Shown one piece after another: positions 54,395 to 63,801 of a stretch of 64,000 nt of DNA. The stretch is from Patiria miniata (Eukaryota; Echinodermata; Asteroidea; Valvatida; Asterinidae), in the NCBI RefSeq assembly GCF_015706575.1, contig NW_024037063.1:12772927-12836926 (forward strand), given 5' to 3'. The position numbers and the translations under genes are program-made. Position 1 is the first letter of the stretch. The number at the start of each line of letters is the position of its first letter. The notes beneath the pieces are model-generated. The model was not told the DNA's origin. It saw only the letters and a program-made list of their open reading frames with translations, and did not search any database.

Positions 54395-54428
54395 GTGTTA
54401 ATGGTTTCAACCAAACCAAAAATTAAAA

Positions 54429-54716
54429 CTACCTTGTTGAGTCTGTGTTGGCAGGGACGACATCGCCGCTCGTTTCTCCCCCGCCTCCTGCCCCGTTGGC
54501 CCCGCCCCCTTTCCGGCTGGCCTTGCGCACGGCCAGCGTCAGGCACTGAACCCACTGTTCCGCCCCCTTGCCATCCTTGGTCTTGAAGATGTAGGTCTTG
54601 TCCTCGGTGAAGATCTCGAAGGCCTTGGGGATGCTGCGCTCGTGTCGCCGGCCGCCATGGACCGTCTTGACCCCCTGGACCTTGCTCAGCTCGATCGGGA
54701 GCGCTGGCTTGCTTTG
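54429..54716 (-). CDS. VEPH1: VEPH1 last coding exon (second half of PH domain)
   Basis: After aaaacag it encodes [20 protein letters not shown], then [20 protein letters not shown] and [18 protein letters not shown], ending in a Gly-rich tail and TAG. The conserved Trp of the PH C-terminal helix is present. The exon is markedly GC-rich compared with its surroundings. The stop overlaps a possible donor (ACAAG|GTAGTT). Confidence 0.94.
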   Translation of the reverse strand, partial: QSKPALPIELSKVQGVKTVHGGRRHERSIPKAFEIFTEDKTYIFKTKDGKGAEQWVQCLTLAVRKASRKGGGANGAGGGGETSGDVVPANTDSTR

Positions 54717-57700
54717 CTGTTTTAGGGGATGGAACGTAAAATAAAATGTAAATTTTGTGGTTCTTGAAGGCCAGCCTAGAGTCCTCTTTGTACCCATCTG
54801 ACTGACTGACTGACTGACTTAAGAAGCGCCTCAAAAGTTGGGAACGCTCCCTTCCATATTGAACGTTCCTTTTAGGAACACTGCGCGTTCCCGATGGGAA
54901 CGGGCTGTGTTCCAAGCGTGTTCCCAACTGGAACAGGCCGTTCCTGAGTAAGCGTGCATGCGCACAGACCAACGTTCCCACGCGGGATCACCTGGCATTC
55001 CCAGGCTGTTCCCAGTGGGAACAACGCGTGTTCCCAACTGGAACAGGCCGTTCCTGAGTAAGCGTGCATGCGCACAGACCAACGTACCCATGCAGGATCA
55101 CCTGGCATTCCCAGGCTGTTCCCAGTGGGAACAACGCATGTTCCCAACTGGAACAGGCCGTTCCTGAGTAAGCGTGCATGCGCAGTGACCAACGTTCCCA
55201 CGCGGAATCACCTGGCATTCCCAGGCTGTTCCCAGTGGGAACAACGCATGTTCCCAATTGAAACAGGTGATAATCCCCCGGGGAACGTTCCAAGTGTTCC
55301 GACTTTTGAGACGTTCCCTTAAATACTGACTGACTCACTGACTGTCACTTGTGAGCCAGCAGTGCTACCATATGTGACCTGTCATAGCATAATGAGGAAT
55401 AACCCCCACTTTTGACTTTTCACGTTATGTACATCATGTTAAAGCACAAATCATTGGCTTTCCAATGACACCAAATTTATTGCTATAGCTTAATTTATTC
55501 CAAAGATATGACGCAGGAACTTCAACAGTGTCCTGCCAAGTTTCTCTAACCTCATTTCGAGAAAAAACAGCTTTGAAAAAAAGACACACATTGCGCCACC
55601 AACGGCAGTGAAAAATGTTCTTCAGTTTTTCCACTTTTGTGGGTATTTTTTCCCAACAAAAATGCATAAGTGTGAATCTTTGATACCTTGGCTACTCAAA
55701 AATACAAAACAATCAAAAACAATGTTAACATGATTTTCCTAGTATATCTGACTTCAGGCCATTCGAAAAGCCATTCGCAATTTTGTGATCTCTTGGACTA
55801 CAGTCGTTTTGCGACTGGTTCCCGCATTCTGCTTGGCCCTTGATTTTGCTGAGCACCATTTTCAGCTTGGCAGCTCTACGAAGTCTGCTAGTGAAAACGC
55901 TGTTTCAAAATATCAATGGGATCTCTCTTGTGGACATGCACAAGGCAAATTCAATACAAACAGGGAGTTCAGAGCATGTACATACTGAGTTGCTTTTTGT
56001 GTAGAGTTGCTCTCCTGCAAGAGTGAAGTAGCGGGTCCTCCACCGGCGGAAAAGCTTGAAGCGAACTTTCTTCTCTTTGAGTTGACCTTCAATGAGGGGC
56101 CGACCTCCGGTTGCAAGGTCTGGTGGAGAAAGAATATTGCTTAGTATAGGAAGAAAGAAGTCTCATGCTAGTCTGGTCAAGTCTCAAGTCAATCTGGTCA
56201 AGTCTCAAATCACTTTGGTCAAGTCTCAAGTCACTCTGCCAGAGTGACTTGAGACTTGACCAGAGTGACTTGAGACTTGACCAGATCAAGTCTCAAGTCA
56301 CTCTGGTCAAGTCCCAAGTCACCCAGGTCAAGTCTCAAGTCACTCTGGTCAAGTCTCAAGTCACTCTGGTCAAGTCTCAAGTCACTCTGGTCAAGTCTCA
56401 AGTCAATCTGGTCTAGTTTCAAGTCACTCTGGTCAAGTTTCAAGTCTCTCTGGTCAAGTCTCAAGTCACTCTGGTCAAGTCTCAAGTCACTCTGGTCAAG
56501 TCTCAAGTCACTCTGGTCAAGTCTCAAGTCACCCTGGTCAAGTCTCAAGTCACTCTGGTCAAGTCTCAAGTCTCCCTGGTCAAGTTTCAAGTCACTCTGG
56601 CTAAGTCTCAAGTCACTCTGATCAAGTCTCAAGTCAATCTGGTCTAGTTTCAAGTCACTCTGGTCAAGTCTTATGTCATCCTGGTAAAATCCTAAGCCTT
56701 TTTTGTCAAGTCTGAAGTCACTCTGGTCAAATCTCAAGTCACTCTGGTCAAGTCTCAAGTCACTCTGGTCGAGTTTTAAGTCACTCTGGTCACTTCCCTC
56801 GACTCAAATCTCATGACATAGTAACATAAGAAATATGGTTTACCGAATTTACTGGGATTGTTACAGATGAAGCAGTTCCAAACAGACTGCTGAGGATTAT
56901 ATGTGAAGAGATCATAGAAGCTTCCTTTGTTTAAAACAGCCGTTAGAGCTTGCTGAACCTGAAACACAAATGGGAGAAATAATACTCCTGATGTATCAAA
57001 AGGTTTTTCATGATATGCAATGAAGTTAAAAATGGGGAAAATGTTGTCGGGGTTTAAGTTGCCCAATCTGTGGGGGTGTCCACTCTTTGGCGCATCCGAA
57101 TAACTTGGCCAAGTTTGGCAGAAACATGTTTGTCTAAGGGAAGTAGCCTCAGCTAGTTCCATAGGCTCATACGCAATTGCAAGTCATTGGCAATAAATTT
57201 TGACTTAGCCTATAGATGTCTTCATTGCATTCATACAACTTTCCATTGTGAAGAGCTCCACCTGATGTCTAATGGTGTCTCGCCCCCTCTTTCTAAAAGG
57301 TCTCAATACACTTCACAATTATTACCCCTGTTCATCAGGCCATGAGACAATTTTTCTGAAGCAGCTTGAGATCGGCGCAATCTGGTCTCTACCCTCACAG
57401 ATACCCATTTATACTCCAGGGTGGCGCGAGACAATTGTAGTTAACTGTCTTGCCCAAGAACACAAGCACCATGTTCCCCATCAGGGGTTCGACATGAGTC
57501 AGACATCGCGAACATTTCAGGATTCGCCCTATCATCACTCATCCAAGTTACCCAGACAAATCTATGCCCTTGCGCATTACCTTAGACGGCGGGAAGTTCT
57601 GGGTGATGAGTTTGAGGAACGTCATGGTGCCGCCGACCGTCTTCTGTCGTTCCCAGTTCTTGCGTAGACTCTGCACTGCCCTGTCGTCGAGGGAAACGGG

Positions 57701-60700
57701 ACTAGGAGACGTAGCCTAAGACCAGAAAATTGAAGAGATCAATGAAAACAGTTCAGTATTTAGCTCTGTACATCTCTGTCCATCTGTGTGTTTAAAATGC
57801 AACACAGCACCATTACTAAGACACCTCAACCAGTTTTTGGTTTTTGCATATGCTTAGGTTTATTCCTAACTTTTTGATGCTTTGGGTATATTCTTATTCA
57901 GTTGAACACTGTACAAACATTGATACTATACCCCTGTTCAAGAGACATGCACAGACATGTCATGTGTCATTTATTAGCTATTGAGGTCCTTGAGAGACGT
58001 ATGCACTTTTAACCATGATTCATAAATACCTTAAAGGCAGTTTACCTATTCCTATTGGTTGAGAGCCCGTCATGTGGCCAGTTTTAAACGGTTGATAAAG
58101 ACATGGCTTGCTGGTCTTAAACACTTTTCCAGTGTCACATGAAATTTTGACTCCTATGAAATCTGGTGCCAGTACCGTTTTATTGGTTGAACATTCACAA
58201 TCCTCACGTAGGCATGCGCAACGTGAGTCAGTCATTGCCTCATCCCAGGACTATGACATTATATTCACGAACTTCTCCCAATTTTTTGCGACAAGTGAGT
58301 CACTAACCTGCAACTGGAGGAACTTGAGGTGGATCCAGGGCTGGATCTCTTTGGTCTCCACGGCAAACGGGGAGGTGCTGTACAGGCAATGCTGGCCCTT
58401 CCTCTGGCAGTAGAAGTCCAGCCGGCCAACGGGATTCCTCCCGGAATTCTCTGTGACAATCATCAGGCAAGCCAGACAAGAATTCAAACTTCTTGGAAAC
58501 GTTCTAGTTCTGAGATCATAACCCTTACAGTTCATGTTCCCGGTTATATAATACTAACCAATACTCACTGGGCATCCACACAAAATCATCCACTGTACAT
58601 GGATGACAAATGCGAGGCATTCTGACAAAATGAGACAGAACTGGGCGGAGGTGGAAATGAGAGTTTCCGGGTATTAGGATATAGAGAATAAAAGTCTTAT
58701 TAGGCCAAAAAAAATAAGAAAAATAGTCGGTCTCTGGTCAGACCAAAGTTCCAGAATTGATGTTGCGACGGGGTTTTTTGGCTTTTTTTTCAAGCTTGGA
58801 TTGTACAGACAAGGTGGGTACTATTTTTTGCTTTTTTGTGTCCTCATATACATTGGTGTCCTCCATAATTTGCCTTGGTGCCCTCCATCATTTGCCTTTG
58901 TGCAATTTCCCCATTCCTTGGTACAAAAATTTGAGGAGGTGCGGCAATAGAAGGCGCTGTCGTAGCTACCGCGGACAATTTGAAAAAAAAACAACAGATT
59001 GACGCGCATGATTAAAATCGATGCACGCGCTGACCAGAGACCGACTATTTTTTTTTTTGGCCTTACCATACTGCTTGTTGCAATTCAATCGGGCATTCCG
59101 TTGATGAGTTATGGCTGTATAAAGTTTGCATTTATCGACATGTCAAAAAAGCTTTGCATTTGTGAAAATGAAAGATGGCAATGTTTTTCCTTTAAAACAC
59201 TTGTATTCAACGATTTTTATAATATTTATTTTAATAAGCTCGATCGGATCTCCGAAGTTGCGGGCCAACAAATTCGTGTTGATGCATGAGTCTCGTAATT
59301 GTGACATGTAATTTTTTGAAGGAGTAGTGTTTTGAGTAAAAGATCAGATATTTGACCTCGGTGACCCCATGATGACCTTTGACCCCAGTTTGGTCATGTG
59401 ACATGTTGGGGCTGGGCTACTGATTTTTTTGACAAAGTTTGGTTGAAATCGGTCAAAATATGTAGGAGCAACAGACAATGTCAACGTTTATAACGGACTA
59501 ACGGAGAGACATAATGATTTTGCTGCTATTCCGCAGCCAAAAACATGCATAGAAGACATATCAAAGATTATATCAATAAATCTGAATATTGAAGAAAAAT
59601 CTCCCCCGTTCATTTTTTTCCTTTCATTTTTCTGCACTACGGCCTGTGCCCAGTTTCGTCTCATTTCGCCAGAATGCCTCACAAATGGCAAATTTTTGTG
59701 CTTAACCCATTAGTCCCTGTAGCACTCTAAACCACCGCGCCTGTTACTCCCTGTGCTGCCCCAAACCACCAGATCAGTCTGCATTTTTACCGATTCATCA
59801 GGGATTCAATACAATGTAATACATTGTAGTACAGATACTACTGGGTTAAAACTTTCAAGGAACATCAAGCCCCAAAGTAATCCGCAATCCTGCAAAAACT
59901 TACAAACCTCCTTGTTCATTTTGTAGGATCTGCCAGGGTTAGGGTTAGAGACTGAGTATAAAAGTTGTTGTGACCGTGGCATTACGTAATATGTTGGTTC
60001 GTTTACTTGAATCCCTCATAAGTAGGGTTTGCTCTAGAATTACAAAATTTTTTTTTTTTGGGGGGGAGTAAATTGATTCATTTTATTAAAACTTCCACAA
60101 GATTTGAAGTGATTATGATAGATCTGAGTATTAGAGGGTCTGAGTGAGCAAGTTTTGACTCTACCTCTCACAGAGCACTCGTCAGGCACAGGTATCCTCT
60201 TTTTGATGGAGTCCATGTAGCTGATGATCTCCTTCTGCCGCTTGGACAGGTACATTTGTAAGCTGCTGTCCCGGTTGCCTCCGGCTGATTTCAACGAAGA
60301 GGAAGCTTTAACCCCCTCTAAGGACGTAGGTCCTCTGGATGCCTCCAAACCAACCTTTATTCCTTCCAAAGGCACTGGTTTGCTGCCTTCAACAAGACTG
60401 GTCCTGACTCCGACTGGGTCACTGCCATTGGCTTCCCGTCCTAGTTGACCGCCTTCCTGCACATGCATCCCGCTGCTGCTACCATTTTGGCTGCTTCCAA
60501 CAAGTCTTGAGTTGGTACCCCCATTGACAATACTGCTGGGTCTTGAAGTCTCCTCTTGGTAAAGATTCCCCTTGCTGCCAGCACTAGCAGCTCCCTCCTT
60601 GTTGCTGATCCGACGCTGGACATCGGATTTCTGTGAGGAGGACGACGGAGCCGGGCTCTTGCCTTTGGTCTTGGTGAGGGTGGACCCTGCCATCTGTAAG

Positions 60701-62927
60701 CTAGTCCGGCTCTCCGTGAGCGGGACAGTTTCAGAATGGCTTTGGGATCTCAGTTTGATCTGTTTCATGCTGTCAAGGTCCTTTAAGGATCCTGGCTTCT
60801 CTGATGGCATCAAGGCAGCTGAAGACGTGGATGCGGTCAGCTTCTGGACGCTGCTGAGAAGGTGGTCGACGGAGCCCCTGTTGGAGGCCTTGCCCTTCCT
60901 GTAGTGCATCCGTCTCTCTGGCTCCATGCCCATCCTGTGCATCTCAGACATGCTCATGCTCTTGCTGGGAGTCGGTGGGGTTGATGATAGCTCCTTCATT
61001 CGCTTTGGTTCCTCTTGTGTAGCATCTTCTCTCAGAGCGTCATGTTCACTGATTTAAGAAAAAAGGAAAAAAAATACACAGAAAAAGACTTGGAGATTAT
61101 GTGATTAATTGAAATAAAAAGCTGTATATTTCTTAGTAAAATTCTGACTGTTATTTGATGACAAGCTACAAAAAAAAACCCCAAAACAACAAACTAACGA
61201 ACCTTGGCTACACAATTGCATAGTTTGACGGTACGAATAGAGACTCCTGAGAGATGGGTAGCTGCCGATCGCGGCATTTCCACCTAAAATTTGGTTTGAG
61301 GCTCAGTTTTGTTGAGGTGATGGGCAGAAGAATAACCATCACAACATTATTTTGCTGGTCAACTTTTAGAGCTTAGGAAACATTTTCTGCCAAATTTGGC
61401 CGGGCTCAAGTTCATTGAGTGGACAGGCAGAAAAATCTGAGAGCCAGTCACAGTGCAAAATTTCGGCTGGAAATATGTTACTGCTAAATGCTAAGCAATT
61501 AATTTCTGTATTTCGTGGTTCTCATTAAACAGGGCCTCTGAAATCAAGCCTATGAACCTGTCGCAAGCAATATGCACAACATATGATTTTGGCTGGTAAA
61601 CAAATTTTGTTTTGCAAAAAGTTTATGCGCTTAGCAAATTCATACAAATACATTTTTATAACACCTCCCCCACAGATTGTGTATCTTGATTGGCCAAGAG
61701 CGAGTCATGTGGTATTCACTATGTTTGCTATCTTGCTGTGGACGGCCAAAAAGACTATACACATTGCAACCAAAGTACTACACGCACAGCGTGTAGTACT
61801 ACATGCATACGGGTTTGCGAGTTGCGCGTATTGTTCTCAAGTGCTAGCGCTACAACCTCGGTTCCAACATTTTGTGAAGGGGTGGATCGGAAAACTTCAA
61901 GTAAATTTTCAAGTAATGTCGTATTAAAATAGAAATACATTTGAAGTGTACAGATTAAATTAATTAGTTATTACTTAAAGGTAGAGTCCATCATTTGCAG
62001 CCATCCGAAAAGTAACTGGCGTAATTATTGTTGAAAAACTAACTTTGTTGAAAGATAGTAAGGAGACTAAACTCCCTGTGAAATTATTCTTTCTGGGAAG
62101 CTGTCATTTTGAAGTAATCAACGAAAGAAGGCATTTCCAACGGTGATTCTTAAGAAGCACCGTAGGAAAATTTAAATTAGTAGTTCGTTTTGTTATTCAG
62201 CGAAGCGCGCACAAGTATTCGAACGACGCACACGCGCGCGGTTGTTATAATTCGTCGGATCAGTGCGCGACGTCGCGTAAAGTTGCAATTCAAAACAATT
62301 CAAAATATGATTCAGCAACTTTTGATTTGAAATTGAGATCTTAGAATGCTGTTTTTCTCGGAATGTACAGCTGAAGCTTAGCTGAAACTTCATCAGGTTA
62401 GTTGCTCAGTATCCTTCATTAGATTTTGAACTCTTTTGTTACTTCAAACGAACAAAATGCACAAATTACAAATGATGGACTCTACCTTTAAAGTCAATCA
62501 GAATCTGTGGGTGAGGCGCTATAAAACAAATATTGACTGCTTTAACTCGTGGTATAGTAAAACTATCCTCCCTCGGTGATCCATGGAGCATTCTACTTTC
62601 CCTCAGCTTCGCCTCAGGAAAATAGAATGCTTCATGGATCACCTCGGGAGGCTAGTTTTGCTACACCACTCGGAGCAGTTAATACTTGTATAATATGTTT
62701 AGTAAAACTAACCTATAAGTCATATCCTGTTGGAGTTGCTGGATGATCATTCGGGCAGCCATGGAGGGGCTCTCCCCTTGTAGGGAGATCTCGGCGATAT
62801 GGGTGCCCAGCAGGCCAGAGTGCTGGTCCGCGATGCTCTTGATCTCAATCAGGACGGCAGGCAGGGAGGTCTGGTCAATGGCTCCGAGCTGCTCTACCAG
62901 GAAGGCCATGCACTCCTTACCGCTCAC
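54429..62927 (-). CDS. VEPH1: VEPH1 / Melted, C-terminal half, 7 exons, partial
   Basis: Exons 62927-62713, 61048-60165, 58450-58308, 57715-57581, 56958-56844, 56119-55986 and 54716-54429 join in phase with GT/AG signals to about 636 residues and a stop. They follow the human VEPH1 sequence as I remember it: [16 protein letters not shown] (end of the armadillo-like region); a long Ser-rich linker; [21 protein letters not shown]...[20 protein letters not shown]; then the PH domain, [20 protein letters not shown] ... [20 protein letters not shown]. Melted in flies sits at the plasma membrane via its PH domain and modulates insulin/TOR-FOXO and Hippo signalling; VEPH1 in vertebrates has been tied to TGF-beta and FOXO. 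The linker seems longer than in human. The N-terminus is off the right edge. Confidence 0.95.
54840..55330. repeat. 110-bp tandem repeat with GTTCC/GGAAC palindromes
   Basis: Units starting at 54917, 55027 and 55137 are 110 bases apart and almost identical; a fourth is partial. Each contains TTCCCAGTGGGAAC and GGAACAGGCCGTTCC palindromes. The whole block has inverted outer ends (CTCAAAAGTTGGGAACG near 54831 against GTTCCGACTTTTGAG near 55297) and CTGACTGACTGAC on both sides. It lies in the last VEPH1 intron. Confidence 0.85.
55331..55985. other. VEPH1 intron, no feature
   Basis: Ordinary intron sequence between the 110-bp repeat block and the PH exon at 55986. No transposon ends, SINE or alternative exon was recognised. 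Confidence 0.5.
55986..56119 (-). CDS. VEPH1: VEPH1 exon with first half of PH domain
   Basis: It encodes [20 protein letters not shown], then [24 protein letters not shown]. It matches VEPH1 GQPLIEGKLKEKQVRWKF... and carries the basic [10 protein letters not shown] strand of PH domains. Acceptor ccaccag, donor GTATGT. Confidence 0.94.
56160..56795. repeat. 21-bp minisatellite filling a VEPH1 intron
   Basis: About 30 units of TCAAGTCTCAAGTCACTCTGG occur with point variants. Near 56237-56283 two units are inverted, forming a local hairpin. Because 21 is a multiple of three and the unit lacks stops, long frames exist on both strands (LDQSDLR heptads on the minus, SSLKSLW on the plus). These are repeat products, not evidence of a gene. 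Confidence 0.9.
56844..56958 (-). CDS. VEPH1: VEPH1 exon with CNNP motif
   Basis: It encodes [20 protein letters not shown] then [18 protein letters not shown]. It aligns with VEPH1 VRFFDVFGF...WQCFMCNNPEK. Acceptor tgtttcag, donor GTAAAC, phase 0 to 1. Confidence 0.95.
57296..57505 (-). mobile_element. SINE type 1, head-truncated copy
   Basis: The minus strand matches 39410-39595: GGGGAACATGGTGCTTGTGT, TTGGGCAAGACA, CACCCTGGAGTATAAATGGG, AGAGACCAGATTGCGC, CTGATGAACAGGG. The tRNA-like head is mostly missing. It lies in a VEPH1 intron. Confidence 0.8.
57581..57715 (-). CDS. VEPH1: VEPH1 exon
   Basis: The 45 codons run [20 protein letters not shown], then [25 protein letters not shown]. They match the VEPH1 region with SVQFLRALWEKTQAGG. 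Phase 0 at both ends; acceptor gtcttag, donor GTAATG. Confidence 0.92.
58308..58450 (-). CDS. VEPH1: VEPH1 exon
   Basis: It encodes [20 protein letters not shown], then [27 protein letters not shown]. It matches VEPH1 LKGHYCLYSKSSF...EPQPWIQIMFL. Acceptor tgtcacag, donor GTTAGT. Confidence 0.95.
58703..59062. mobile_element. Harbinger-like MITE, GGCCAAAAA family, copy 2
   Basis: The ends GGCCAAAAAAAATAA...GTCTCTGGTCAG are inverted at the right, flanked by TTA (58700-58702, 59063-59065). It is the inverse of 41070-41432 inside. It lies in the VEPH1 intron before the 58450 exon. Confidence 0.82.
59063..60164. other. VEPH1 intron, unclassified repeats
   Basis: 59310-59510 contains GACCTTTGACCCCAGTTTGG, TGACATGTTGGGG and a plain 3' part, resembling a decayed dispersed repeat, but I found no ends. 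A CCTGCAAAAACTTAC / CCAGGGTTAGGGTTAG segment lies near 59890-59950. No exon was seen. Confidence 0.4.
60165..61048 (-). CDS. VEPH1: VEPH1 large exon (Ser-rich linker)
   Basis: This 884-base exon opens [20 protein letters not shown] and is rich in Ser, Gly and Lys. It contains [28 protein letters not shown] and other low-complexity stretches, and ends [33 protein letters not shown]. The conserved KKxIPVPDxC end fixes the gene; the linker before it is poorly conserved and longer than human from memory. Likely phosphorylated and disordered, by inference. Confidence 0.93.
61655..62693. mobile_element. Composite foldback element, copy 2, with a TTAA element inside
   Basis: It matches 11335-11870 in order: TATAACACCTCCCCCACAGA ... 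GAATCTGTGGGTGAGGCGCT, then the hairpin CTCGGTGATCCATGGAGCAT-TCTA ... with its inverse. The 509-base TTAA element at 61979-62487 interrupts it. The right end is about 20 bases from the donor of the VEPH1 exon at 62713. Confidence 0.7.
61979..62487. mobile_element. TTAA-target transposon, family 1, copy C
   Basis: TTAA stands at 61975-61978 and 62488-62491. The ends AGGTAGAGTCCATCATTTGC and, inverted, AGGTAGAGTCCATCATTTG are the best-preserved of the family. It is about 90% similar by eye to copy B over its length, in the same orientation. Confidence 0.88.
62713..62927 (-). CDS. VEPH1: VEPH1 exon (end of armadillo-like region)
   Basis: It encodes [20 protein letters not shown], then [29 protein letters not shown] and [15 protein letters not shown]. 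It matches VEPH1 SCLTYLVSQLANME...LLEIKSITDTFSSILG. The acceptor is gtttcag, phase 0, so at least one exon precedes it; none was found before the right edge. Confidence 0.93.
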
Positions 62928-62984
62928 CTGAAACAAGCCATTCAACATTTTTGAGTTACGAAGTACAAAAAAAGTAAAGTCTGT

Positions 62985-63262
62985 CGCGAGCCAATGTGGC
63001 TCATCAGACCGGCATTTATCTGCGGTTTCAGTAGCATGAAACGACTGAGAATATTTCTACTCCTCATGGATGGGATGCTAGTCCATCGCAGGTTACTCCC
63101 CAGCTAATGCTGGTACCCATTTTATACTCCTGGGTGGAGAGGGGCAAGTAGGGTTAAGTGGCTTGCCCAAGGACACAACATATGACCAGCAGCTGGATTC
63201 GAAACCCCAGACCCACTGATCATGAGTCACGAACCCTAACCACTAGGCCACACACTCCCCCT
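62985..63262 (-). mobile_element. tRNA-derived SINE, type 3, sharing the type 1 core
   Basis: On the minus strand, a tRNA-like head (GTGTGGCCTAGTGGTTAGGG, B-box GGTTTCGAATCC) is followed by CTTGGGCAAGCCACTTAACC and CTCTCCACCCAGGAGTATAA. This core is shared with SINE type 1, but the 3' part (GATGAGCCACATTGGCTCGC) differs. Confidence 0.8.
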
Positions 63263-63408
63263 TGAGTTACGAAGCCGAGGGTATTTTCTTCAATAATCTT
63301 ACCATTGCCCAACTACACAGAATCTGTTCTTCCTGACAACAGCAAGTTGGGTGAACAATTACGGTATTTCAATGTCGGAATCCTCTAACCAAATACACTC
63401 TAGTTTAC

Positions 63409-63801
63409 TAGTGGTGTGCATTTACGGGTAGTTTGGGACCAGGTACCCTATTGAAAAAAAAAACGGGTACCTGGGTACTCGTAAAAGAAACCCAACCCTA
63501 AAATTCAAATCCCGGAAGTTGTCTGAAGGGCTTTATAGCTTTACGGTGTAAAACTGCAACATTTGCGAGTGTTATCTTTTACTTGTCAAAATGCAAGTAA
63601 ACGTGAAATCTGTTTTGGTTTTTCATGTGGCTTGGTTTTCATTTTGAAAATCTCCACAAAATGGCATCAAACCTTTCTTTTTCATTGTCTGAGAAGTTAC
63701 AGCGTAATCTGTAAAGGTGGTTAGGGGTACCTGATCCCATAATCTGAAATCGGTTCCTGACATCAGCGGTTAGGTACTCTGGCACGGGTTCAGTTGCACA
63801 A
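63409..63801. mobile_element. hAT-like MITE, second copy
   Basis: It begins TAGTGGTGTGCATTTACGGG and is the inverse of 25551-25888. Shared parts include GGTACCTGGGTACTCGTAAA, CCCAACCCTAAAATTCAAAT and AATCTGAAATCGGTTCCTG. The far end is worn and no clear duplication was found. Confidence 0.65.

Noticed and set aside
54831-55338. Overlapping open frames of 80-116 residues on both strands
   Set aside because: They come from the 110-bp tandem repeat and repeat themselves in shifted frames; the gene exons on either side define this as intron.
56231-56758. A 175-residue heptad-repeat protein
   Set aside because: It is the translation of the 21-bp minisatellite in a VEPH1 intron. Period divisible by three explains the open frame on both strands; no start context or splice signals support it.
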